A DNA stretch of 64,000 nt from Bradysia coprophila (lineage: Eukaryota; Arthropoda; Insecta; Diptera; Sciaridae): NCBI RefSeq assembly GCF_014529535.1, contig NW_023503302.1, positions 2,350,706 through 2,414,705 of the forward strand. Direction: 5' to 3'. The notes beneath the pieces are model-generated. The model made no database searches. It had not been told where the DNA came from and saw only the letters and a program-made list of their open reading frames with translations. Positions within the stretch are counted from its first letter, which is position 1. Every line of letters begins with the position of its first letter. Shown piece by piece: positions 47,814 through 57,872 of the stretch. Position numbers and translations under genes: made by a program.

Positions 47814-47965
47814 ACAGCCTAAGACAGTCAAAAAAGTGCATTTTTATTCTATACGTGTTTCATCGATTTCAGCTGTTTTGCCATTGTAATTTGTATTGTT
47901 AAAACAGCTGAAATCGATAAACACGAAAATCATAAAAATGCACTTTTTTGACTGTCCTTGGCTGT
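47814..47965. mobile_element. MITE-like hairpin, about 65-bp arms
   Basis: 47814-47880 and 47902-47965 are inverted copies (acagcc...gacagtcaaaaaagtgca / tgcacttttttgactgtc...ggctgt) with a few mismatches and a loop of about 21 bases. Confidence 0.8.
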
Positions 47966-48009
47966 ATTTGAAAATATCGAGCAATTATTTCGAAAATTCA
48001 AATTCGTGG

Positions 48010-48300
48010 AATTGAAGGAATTGATTGGAATTGAAGGGCGAATCCGGCAAGTAGTGGTGTTAATCCGTTAATTAAAGAAATAAAAGGAATTAAGAGCAAT
48101 TAAAATGAATTGACAGGAAGTACCTTTAGAAATTGAAAGGGTATTGAAAGGGAATTGAAAGGAAATTGAAGGGAATTGAACGGAATTGAACGGAATTGAA
48201 CGGAATTGAACGGAATTGAAAGGAAATAGAGCGAATCCGGCAATTAGACGAGTTGGTCCGGTAATTGAGGTAATTAAACGGAATTGAAAGGAATTAGAAA
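48010..48300. repeat. GGAATTGAAC minisatellite, right subterminal
   Basis: A dense core of GGAATTGAAC/GGG units at about 48130-48235 with diverged units on either side. Same unit type and orientation as the left subterminal array. Confidence 0.85.
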
Positions 48301-48750
48301 TTGATTTGCCACCATTTTGGCCAGTCGGTTACCCCTCGGACAATATATACTTGAACCAGTCAAGCGTGGAGCAGTGTATAATATTTATTTATGCAATTCC
48401 GGGACGAAGTGACCCTTTTCTATGCCAAAGCACGAAAACATACATTATGACACAAAAACCATATTGTCTGGCCACTGTCGCAAATTGGTTGTGATGAAAG
48501 TTCATGGTTTGACCGTCGAAACTGATCGCCAGCGCCAATGTCAACATTTTCTTTTTGATTTTTCACTTCAATGATCTATTGAAATTGAGATATAGACTCA
48601 ATAAACTAATTTATTCAACGTATACTACATGCCTGAAACATAAATAGTTTCACAAATTGTGTATTCACTGAGCGTCATAGAACTGAAACGTCATTCTTCT
48701 TCTTCTTAAAATGGCGAAAATCACAACCCATCCTGAGAGACTTTAGTGCA

Positions 48751-49320
48751 ATGCAAAATTACAACGAAAAGTCAGTTAAGATCTGCCACGTCTCAACAGG
48801 CAGCGGAATCATGAAAAGGTTTTTTTGTTTTTTGGGATTTTATAATAATTTTATTTTTGAGCGAGTTTTTCGGCAAATATTTCGTTTCCATTTATCAGAC
48901 ATATTCATTGCCACAACCGTCAAACTAGAAAATATCACAGTTCAGATTAAGTGGCAAGGAATATGTCTGCCAAATGGATACGAAATATATGCCGAAAAAC
49001 ATAAACAATCGAATCTTTTGATCAAGCACGAGAAACTCGCCCAAAAATTGAAGCTTTTTCGCACTCTAAAACTGCGTGCAATAATCTTCTTCATTACGCT
49101 ATTAAAAACAGACAAAAAACTGTTCAATGCCGTCCCGGAATTGCATAATAGTTATTTATGCAATTCAGTGATGATATTTGTAACTTACGCCGCCTGTGAT
49201 CAATGTCGTATGAACGTATTTCATCGCACTAATGCAGTAAAGGATTTGCAAGGGATTCAAAATATTTGTAAATATTTGTTTGCATATGGAACGAGTGGAA
49301 CGAGAGGAACGAAGGAATAA
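48751..49320 (+). CDS. Hypothetical 189-residue open frame, doubtful
   Basis: A long plus-strand frame for this AT-rich window, from ATG 48751 to TAA 49318-49320. It is Phe/Lys/Ile-rich with no recognisable domain or signal peptide. Its last third overlaps the dispersed repeat at 49159-49254, also found at 34133-34231 where this frame is not conserved. That argues for a chance frame or TE debris. Confidence 0.15.
   Translation: MQNYNEKSVKICHVSTGSGIMKRFFCFLGFYNNFIFERVFRQIFRFHLSDIFIATTVKLENITVQIKWQGICLPNGYEIYAEKHKQSNLLIKHEKLAQKLKLFRTLKLRAIIFFITLLKTDKKLFNAVPELHNSYLCNSVMIFVTYAACDQCRMNVFHRTNAVKDLQGIQNICKYLFAYGTSGTRGTKE
49159..49254. repeat. Dispersed repeat, copy B
   Basis: About 85% identical to 34133-34231, same orientation. 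Confidence 0.7.
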
Positions 49321-50700
49321 AGCTAAACGTAAAATTTTAAAATGCGGTACGTTTAGCATAATGTGACTGCATTCGTGCCAACTAACTATTAGTGCTTTCA
49401 TTTAGCACCTGATTTCATCTCAATTATAATTGTACGAACTGCATCAGGATATAAAATTAGACTATGATACCCGGCAGTTCCGTATACAGCAGTATGCTGG
49501 CGAATATTTTCGAATGCTTATTTATACTGTTTTTGTATGGAGAAAGGTCGAAAATAGGTGTATTTATGTACAGTAGTGCGATCAAAGTAGTACGCAAATG
49601 GATTTTCATATATACTTTTGCGCACTAGTGCGTAAAAGTGACGTTTAGAAAAATGAAGTTCCCATTAAAATAGCTATTATACACTGTACATTTTCTATTA
49701 TTTGTTTGTGTACTTTTTGTACTTTTTCGTCGATTTTTTTTTCGCTCGGGTATTAATAAAGCGAAGCCAAGTAGGACAAGCTTACGAAGTGTCCTAAAAA
49801 GATCCGCTTTCATCAGTTGTCACAATTGACTTTTTTGCGCCCGAAGATTATACCGAGGTCTTACGCTTTGTTTTTTCTTTTATTTCTTTTTGTTTAATAC
49901 CAAGGTTATTCATTGAAATCGATGACTATTTCACTATTTTCCGATAAAACTGCGATGCATGCATAATGTAATGTATACTCAAAATTAAATATAAAAACTC
50001 GTCGACTGAACAGAGATTGATTAGGGCGACAAAGAATGGCTCTTTGTTCTATAAGTATAAGAAGATGATAAGAAACTTTCGAAAAATGTCCAGAGAATTC
50101 ACATTACATTTCTACTTTGAACAAAAAAATCCGTCCCATAATATGGAAGACTGAGCACTGTTACAATCAATAGTTTTTTTTTTTTGTTGATATAAGTGTT
50201 TGTGCTAGTGGATTGCAATTGAACCCTTATACTCATTTTGATGTGCAGTTATAAATTCATTTATTGAAAGAACTGTTTTACAAGGAACATCTTGTTCGAT
50301 AGATTACTGGCTGAGTCAGAGCAACACGATGCTATACAAACTATGAGGTCAGTGTGATGTTCGTTGATAGGTAGTACTCACCATTAGATGATTCAAAGTT
50401 CAAATCTGTGTGCGGTTGAGTTTTGAACTCTCACACTGGCAACTCAATCGATTAGTGGAAACCAGATGATTTAACAACTAAGCTATTGAGCTGTTACAAC
50501 GTCACACTTTTAATATTACACTCATAATGTGCCATTGATTGCAACGCAGTTTCCCCATATGCTACAGAAATTAGTGTGACCGATTGGTTGTTTACAGCTT
50601 TATTTAATTAAAACAATTTTTCTCGGTTTGATTATGTAAATGAGTTTTGTCAAACGAATCAATTGTAACCGTTATATGTGATGTTGATGTATACTGAAAA
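49321..50700. other. Intergenic, nothing recognised
   Basis: AT-rich; no gene or clear repeat seen. Confidence 0.4.
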
Positions 50701-50704
50701 TGAC

Positions 50705-50746
50705 TATAAATAAAGACGTTTTATGAAGCACTCAATCAATTCAGTT
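50705..50746 (+). promoter_or_regulatory. TATA box and initiator of the secreted-peptide gene
   Basis: TATAAATA at 50705-50712. An initiator-like TCAGTT at 50741-50746 lies about 36 bases downstream, close to the usual insect spacing. The start codon follows about 31 bases later, at 50773. Confidence 0.6.
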
Positions 50747-50772
50747 TTGTCTACAAAGTTGCAAATATCAGA

Positions 50773-51810
50773 ATGAACCTCAAAGTAGTGATTAGTTTGG
50801 CAGTGCTTTTGTTGGGGGTTTTGGGTATGGAACGAAAGAGTGCAATGGTTATTTGTTTGCGAAGGGATGAAAATCGGAAATTCCAACAAGGGCGAAATTC
50901 GCTAGAGTTGGAATTTCCTATTTCTCCCCGAGGTGAACACATAATTTTTCATCGGTGCGTGGCTTGAATAACCGCTTTTATCCACGAAATAAACACATCA
51001 ATTTGTTTCACATTTTTCGAAAGCCGCACGGATCCTTTTTTCAAAACGCAGGCGAGGAAATATTCATTATCTCACTTCAGCTGAAACTTCGAAACCCTTG
51101 TTTTCCTCTAGGTTAATAAATAACTATTCTTCTTAATATATTTTTCCATTCCGTTTCAGGTGCAGTAAACGCAGAAGATGAAGAAGTTTTTACTACTACT
51201 ACTGATACTACTACTACTACCACCACCACCTCTGAAGAAAGTTCAGAAACTGAAACTCCAATAGAGGAACTGAAGCGTAGACAAATGGGTGCTTTCGGTA
51301 AGAACACAATCTCATTACGAACTCCCAAATACGGTGATTTAACCGAATCCATTTTAAGGCTTTTCATTAAAAATAAAAACTCGGCGGATATTTCCCACTA
51401 TTATAAGATTTGTGATCGGTTTTAAAGTGTCTCGAATTAAACCACGACCTGCACTGCCGTGGCCAAAACACTGTATCGACAACTGTAAGCTTCTTTTGTA
51501 TTGAATACCACCAAAATATTCCACTTTTGAAAATGGAATCCGAAAGAAGCTCACAGCTTTCGAAAGCACTCTAAAGCACTCCAATGCGAAACGAAAGTTG
51601 GAAAAATGAAACGAAAATGTCAGTCGCTTTAATTTCTTTAATTGTCATTTCAAACATAATACATCTGATAATGATGTAACAAAGCGTAACTTTTGTAGTC
51701 GTTCCTTCGGACTATCTTACTCATTCCGGTTCCCGAAAGACTGCTACTTATGTCGATTTAAAAAAAAAAACTAATTTTTGTGCTATCCCTTCACAGCACG
51801 AGCCATGTGA
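50773..51810 (+). CDS. Small secreted Thr-rich (mucin-like) protein, three exons
   Basis: Exons 50773-50824, 51160-51297 and 51797-51810, all GT-AG with agreeing phases; 204 nt, 67 residues. Residues 1-22 (MNLKVVISLAVLLLGVLGAVNA) are a classic signal peptide, split by intron 1. The mature part is acidic, then a Thr run (FTTTTDTTTTTTTT) likely to be O-glycosylated, then Ser/Glu-rich sequence, and it ends QMGAFARAM. The second donor (G|GTAAGA) could be skipped; reading through gives a longer C-terminus ending at TAA 51423-51425. A TATA box and initiator sit at the right distance upstream, suggesting strong regulated transcription as in salivary, gut or cuticle genes. I do not recognise a named family, and the third exon is short and less certain. 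Confidence 0.65.
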
Positions 51811-52278
51811 ACCGGAACAAGTTGGGGAATATAGAAATACCATCGTTGAATTTATTCGAATTTACAAACGAAGCGAATTAAAATAAGATGAAAAGTCGGT
51901 AAATTACTTGGTGTTTTGATTTTCAATATTAAATTTAAACAAAACAGTGAGCATGTGTTGCCAATCTCTCCATGAATTATTTCGTAAATTTGAATTAAAA
52001 TGGCTCCGAAATTGCTCCTTATCCTTTTTGAGTGCTTTGCGCACAACAGTATCAATTTTCAAAAAATATTCTAATTTCCAGAATTTCCAGAAAAACCCAA
52101 CGTACATCCGAAATTATAGTCTTACTTATGAAGTATGTACTTATAAAAGATTTTGGAATAGTCATACTCGTTTACACTATTGATACTCGTTTACTGCCGA
52201 CAGGTACGTACAAGATCCTGGTTAAATGAAAAATTGTATTATATCTACTACACAGCCCGTGTAAAAATCCCAAAGACG
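51811..52278. other. 3' region of the secreted-peptide gene and intergenic
   Basis: AT-rich; no further coding recognised. Confidence 0.4.
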
Positions 52279-52342
52279 TTCGGACAAAATAACTTTCGGA
52301 CAATATAACCCCGGACAAAATAACCCCGGACAAAATAACTAC
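52279..52342. repeat. Short tandem repeat CGGACAAAATAACCC
   Basis: About four units of 15-18 bp. Confidence 0.85.
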
Positions 52343-52544
52343 GAAACACATATTTTAAAAACAAATTGTGAATAACACCCGCTAGCAGAATATATGGCGT
52401 AGGGTCAGTGTACCAATCACCGGATATATATGAGTATTAGTACTATTATAAGAAAACAAATATTTTAGAATCTTTTTATGTTATTTACTTCGACCACCAG
52501 TGTACATAACACTTTCACAGATCTATTATATATCTCCGACCATA

Positions 52545-52825
52545 TTCGAGTATACTGAGTATATTCGAGTATATTTTCGAGTATGTATCGACTATAATCG
52601 AGAACATCGATTAAATTCGAGAACATCGACTACATTCGAAAACATCGCATATTCTAGAACATCGACTATATTCGATGACATCGACTATATTCGAGGATGC
52701 CGGATATATTTGAGCACATCGACAATATTCTTGACCATCGATAATATTTGAATACATCGACCATATGCGAGGACGTCGACTATATTCGAGGACATCCACT
52801 ATATTATATGACATCGACTATATTT
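52545..52825. repeat. Minisatellite, about 21-bp 'cgactatattcgaggacat' unit
   Basis: About 13 diverged units, each with 'atcgactatattcga' variants. Frames on both strands through the array are artefacts. Confidence 0.88.
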
Positions 52826-54290
52826 TTTTTTCTTGGGAGATTTATATGTCAATGAACATGAATAACTTCTTCTTTAATTATGTGGCCGGGGTATGTAAAA
52901 GAATGCAGTCAGAAAACTGAACTTTTCAGATCAGCTTTTTCAAGTTTAGGTTGGGGGGAAAATGTTCTACTGAAACAATCTTCTTTAACTTATCGATAGG
53001 TGTCAACACAAACAACTGACCCTTATCATCAAAAAAGTTCAATACCGTGCGAACATCAAATAGTGTACAGTGTACAGTACACCCGTAAACAATTGGGACT
53101 TCTTTTGAAAATCGAGAAAAATTTTGATTCGCTGCTTTTGCGAAATTGTGACTCCACCGCTATTATCCGTGGAGTGTGTGTTGTTGTTTCTGTTGAGGCT
53201 ATTTTAGGTTATAAGTCTACCTGTCTCACGTGATGTTTACTTTCGAACGTAATTACTCTACTGTTTTACAGAATTACATGCAACACAACACAGCAGCTGT
53301 ACAGACAATAATAAATTCTAATTTTATTTTCCGATTTTAACGATTATTTTAAGAGTGAATAATGCTGTTAATGAAATATTCTTAAATTTGTGCTGCATTT
53401 TATAGTGCATTGTGAAAAGTGCACGCGAGAATATTTGCCAGCGCAATAAACTGTTGAAAGTGATACTTTTTATGGGTTTCGTATTGCACAATGGTGCTTT
53501 CATTTTAGTAGCTGTAAAGGACCATTTATAAAACACATCCAATGGTAGAGGGGGAGAAATTTTCGCGAAAACCAAACTGTACATACAATGTGGGGTATCT
53601 GATGGGACATCAAATGAAACACATCGTTGTTGAAATTGTTGTCGTTGAATACGAAATTGTAAAATTGTTATATCGTCCATGAGATCGATGAAATTATCGA
53701 CCAGACATGAATGTGTGTTATGATTTGCAAAGAACAAAGAAAATTCACATTTCCAGCATGTTCGCGGGCAATACAAAATCAAATATTCTATTTTTGAGAA
53801 TAGTTTCTTTTATACTGAATTAGGGTCAACATACCTTGTATGTAGATTTAGTTCTAGAATTGAACGACATTACAATCATGTGTAACGAGTCATCAGTATG
53901 TGATGTATGTCATTTATGAAAAACCCCTCTAATGTGTTAAGTAAACCGTGGATTAAAGAAAATTACTAGCTATTGTATTTGTAGACTGTATTTGCCATTT
54001 TCTTGTAGTTTCATACATTTTCATTGATGGTTTTCCGAGTAGTGGTTATAGCTGTTCCATTTCATTAGCAAAGTATACGGGATTATTCGTTTGTGAAATG
54101 TTCGGAATTGGGGTAACGTTTTTGGACCAAAAAACGTTATTGGTGGTACTAGTCAGTACATACGAAAACGTTTATGAATGTTGTTTCGATAGATTGCAGA
54201 GCTAGGGTATCATCACCTGCAGCTTCTATTTACAGATTTTTTTTCTATAATTATAATTCCTGCACTCGCTCTCGGCTCGTTATACAATAT
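52826..54290. other. AT-rich stretch; one uncertain minus-strand frame
   Basis: A 152-codon frame on the minus strand at 53782-53324 starts with ATG and is Cys/Phe-rich, without a recognisable domain, signal peptide or splice-consistent extension. It is probably chance. Nothing else recognised. Confidence 0.3.
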
Positions 54291-54546
54291 GTTTCTACTT
54301 ACAAAATAACTGATATCGCTGAGGGTGACGTCCTCAACGCAGAACTTTTATCAACAAAAAATTGACCCAAAAAATTAAAAAAGTAAAATTTTAGAAAAAC
54401 ATTGCGTCACAAAGTGGCAGATGATTCAGGACAAATTTATGCCTATTTTAACTATTTTCCTAACAGTAGTTTCCTCAACATCTATCACTTTGTGAGGCGC
54501 AGAATACGTCTCCCTCAGCGATATCAGTTATTTTGTTAGTAGAAAC
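54291..54546. mobile_element. Hairpin element, 'tgatatcgct' family, copy 3
   Basis: Outer arms gtttctacttacaaaataac (54291) and its near complement ending at 54546 enclose 'tgatatcgctgagggtgacg' (54311-54330) and its complement (54507-54526). The inner hairpin 'gcgtcacaaagtggcagatg' is shared with copy 1. Arms are more diverged than in copy 2. Confidence 0.78.
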
Positions 54547-54659
54547 AAGGACTTGTGTCACACTTTCACACTTTAGAGTTTTTTTTGGCGGATATCAGTT
54601 CTTTTGGAAGTTTAGGGGTAAGAAGGGTCACAAGTTTTGTAAGCCTCCCCGTTCTCATG

Positions 54660-54915
54660 TCGACAACATCTCAAATCCAACAAAAGATCCGATGGAAGTT
54701 GAGAGGTGAAAGAGGAATCATTTTTCATCCCAAAATTGAGGAACCAACCTCGGAACACCTCACCTATATCGAAAATAACCCAAATCCATCGAAAAATCCT
54801 ATGGAAGTTAAGAAGTGCCAGAAGGAATCATCTCTCAACCCAAAAATTAGGAACCAGCCTCGGAATACCTCACTTATATCAACAATAGCCCAAATCCATC
54901 AAAACACTTTTTCCA
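54660..54915. repeat. Tandem repeat, period about 110 bp
   Basis: 'aaatccaacaaaagatccga', 'aaatccatcgaaaaatccta' and 'aaatccatcaaaacac' at 54673, 54782 and 54892 mark successive copies. Confidence 0.85.
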
Positions 54916-54960
54916 ACATTTACCAATCATAATTCATAATTACTAGCTGAAAAAAATTCT

Positions 54961-54990
54961 GACACACACATACACACACACACACACACA
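54961..54990. repeat. CA microsatellite
   Basis: Interrupted (CA)n tract of about 30 bases. Confidence 0.95.
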
Positions 54991-56461
54991 CTACTCTCAA
55001 ACACACACAAAACATGCTGTTATTATGGTGTTGTGTGGAAACTTCCGGAAGCCCTAGCTCCCGAAAACGTTTGCGTACATCCATTTTTAAAATCTTATTT
55101 TGATCTATGGCCCGAGATTGACCTATAACCAAAATTTCAGGAAAGACTAACGTAGTCAATTTGAGTTATCTGAAAATACTTTGTTTATAGAAGAAGAAGG
55201 ATTTTGAAATTCAATATATCGGCCAAATCTTACATTAACGTGAGATAGCTCGTTGAACTCGTATGGATGCCTAGATTGCAAATAAATGTTTGGGGGTCGT
55301 TCGAGTTAAGAGTGGGAAGTCAAATAGTGGCTATAAATATGATCATTAGTCCGTAAAAAATTTGTAGTAGAGGACGTGCGTCACGCCCTCTCACTAACTA
55401 AGTATAGTCGTTATTAAAAAATCATTATGCAGAAAAGACAGTAAGTGGAAGTAAAACGTCTGAGGAAGATTTTGATATACATTTCCGGGATTTTCTACAT
55501 TCAAATATTTGAAATAAATTCTATGAATGGACCTAAACTTTGAGGACATAGAAAATGGTACTATTTGTTCAATTTACTAAGTAGACTGGGATATGCATGG
55601 CCAAATTGACGCTTATTAAAAATAGAAAAAAAAAGAAGATCACCGAAATACAGTTTCAGTTGGTGGTTCCTTTCCCGGAATCAATGGGTTTATTGTTACA
55701 GATAATATTATATTTGCTTATCAGCAAAGAACAGTGTTCACAGAAAAAAAATGAGGAAAGTTTCCCAACAAAGTGATTACAATAATTTTATACAAAATAC
55801 TTTCATCGTAACAACAAACATATAAGTACAATATTAAGGATATGGTAAATTGAAAAAGTGCATTTTCATAATCTACCACATTTTTAAATCTTCCATCCTT
55901 AAGCATAATTAATTTAAATTTTTCTCTTCGGCTTTTACGAAAAAGGCAATATCGTGTTCAAATATTTTCATTTTAAATTATAATTTTATACAAAAGCAAA
56001 AGCAAAGAAAAAATCTAAAAAAATGAGAAGAAAACGAAATATAAAATTGGAATATTTTCTATCTTTTCATACACAATGAGGAGCATAAAAGAGTATAATG
56101 TACGCTTAATATATTGAGAAAATAATATTGCAGAAACTGAGGATAGGAATGGTTTTTAGAAAAATATTTTTGGGGAGGATTTAGGGATAATCTACTTTAA
56201 ATAAGAAAAGAGAAAGAGATTCAAGTGGCAATAAAATTATGCCATACATTTTCAAGTGATCATATTAAATCGTTTGTTTTCATTTTTTGTCGGTTTTTAG
56301 AACGGTTTTGATGGAAATGGAAGAAAAATTCGGTTGTAATGTGGGGATTTAGGTTCTGTTGCTATTTATGTCGAATTTTTCACTTGAATTTCAAGGATAG
56401 TTTTTATGTATTCATATAAGAAAGGTCGACTGGAGTTAGAGGACGAAGAGTCATGAATTAG
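54991..56461. other. AT-rich stretch without recognised genes
   Basis: No supported coding or RNA genes. Confidence 0.4.
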
Positions 56462-57725
56462 AATGGAAATGTTGTAAGAGTCTGTCTGTACTCGGAACTA
56501 ATCAATGGGAATTATGATCACGTTAGTAATTGTCCTACCCTGATAAATCTAAAAAAATTACATTTATGGGGTAATCATCATGTTGTGCAGCGCTCGATTG
56601 CCGACAGCACTGATACATGTCAATCTGGTTCTGGTAAAGTATTGCCAGAGAAATCGATGAAGTGGTGCCCGGAAGAAGGCAAACGTCAGATGAATCAAAG
56701 CGAGCCGGCGAATAAATAAGTTGTTGTGGCCGAAAGCTAACGTTAAAATCATAAGTTATCCGCGAAAATAAGTTGTAAATTATCCGAGTAGAGAATTAAG
56801 AAAGTAGAAAATTAAGCGCTCGACTGAGCAAATTTCGTATTGTTGGCGCGTGTGTGCTGTTGATAGTTTAATCTGGTCAAATTGGTTGAACCTGCTAGGA
56901 GAGGTAAAAGGCTGAAGATGTTTTACGTTGTTGTACGGTGCTCATGAAAGAATGAAATTTGTTTTAGGCTTTAGTTCAATTAGCATCGACAAGACGTGGT
57001 GTAGAGTTTGTACAGCCGCAGAGCTGTAAAGGTAATTTTTTGGTCTCCTGACCGATTGATTGATTAGGCTAATTTGGGGTTCTGATGACCAATTATAGAT
57101 TACACACGCAAATACACACACACGTGCGGTTTATACGGATTCATTTTATCGAAGGGAAAGTAAACGTAAGGAGAATTGTACTTGGAATATTAGATAGATT
57201 CTCATGCGAAAATTGTTCTTTTCAGCAATTTGAAGTGTTTTTTCATCATAAATAAAGTTGTTAAACGAACTGCGTTGTTTGGTGACATCACTCTCAAAAC
57301 CACATTCCCTCAAGATAACAGCCGTTGGAGGTTCCCAACACATCAGATATTTCGAGTGGGATTCCGAAGTCCGAGGAATAACGAGCGATCATTTTTAAAT
57401 GGTGAATCAGGACCCGCGAATTGAACTTACGAAATAAAATTTTAACATTGAAATACGGCGAGTTTTGTGAATAAAGTTTTTAGGCTCTACAATGGGATCA
57501 GAAATTTTATTCTTTGAAATCGGACTGTGTGTATTTCTACAATGGACAACCTTTCGACGGGCCACAAAATTTGGAATGTCCACTCTATATATTACAAATG
57601 TTTTAGTTTTGAAGCATTTTTCATCAGATTTCGAATTGACAAACGATAATTGTGCTGCCTACCGTAATGGCGTATTTAATTCAAGTTTCACTGAAAATTG
57701 TGAAATGTTCCAGTTTAATACTTGA
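56462..57725 (+). CDS. Possible multi-exon gene, 3' part, function unknown
   Basis: Four segments join in phase across GT-AG sites: an open frame from 56462 to a donor at 56633|GTAAAG, then 56968-57025, 57226-57401 and 57484-57725 (stop TGA 57723-57725). The first segment is GC-richer than its surroundings and stop-free for 85 codons. The last exon contains a hydrophobic FFEIGLCVFLQW stretch and an NSSFTENC motif with possible N-glycosylation. AATAAA follows at 57867. No start codon was found and no family is recognised. Parts of the middle and last exons are also open in other frames, which weakens the case. Phase agreement at three joints would occur by chance about once in 27. Confidence 0.27.
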
Positions 57726-57872
57726 ATATTACTGAATCGTTTATGTCCCCATTCCGATCATCATCCAGTCAAGGAGACGTGTAATATGTGTAGACTCTGA
57801 TTTTTCCGAGTAACTCTAACCTCTTATCAAAAACGTAATTTGAATCGTATACCAGTTGCAGTTTTCAATAAA

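Larger units (their letters stand above)
45654..48338. mobile_element. hAT-like composite element, 15-bp TIRs, 8-bp TSD
   Basis: Ends CGAGGGGTAACCGAC at 45654-45668 and its exact complement at 48324-48338. The 8-bp direct repeat GACAATAT flanks both sides (45646-45653, 48339-48346). Near each end is a minisatellite of GGAATTGA-type units (about 45724-45812 and 48010-48300). The middle carries at least two other inverted-repeat units. No transposase is visible, so it is non-autonomous. Termini CGAGGGGT are shared with the 36447-36844 element. Confidence 0.85.

Noticed and set aside
53324..53782. 152-codon minus-strand frame
   Set aside because: No domain, signal peptide or splice-consistent neighbours; kept only as a note in the stretch description.
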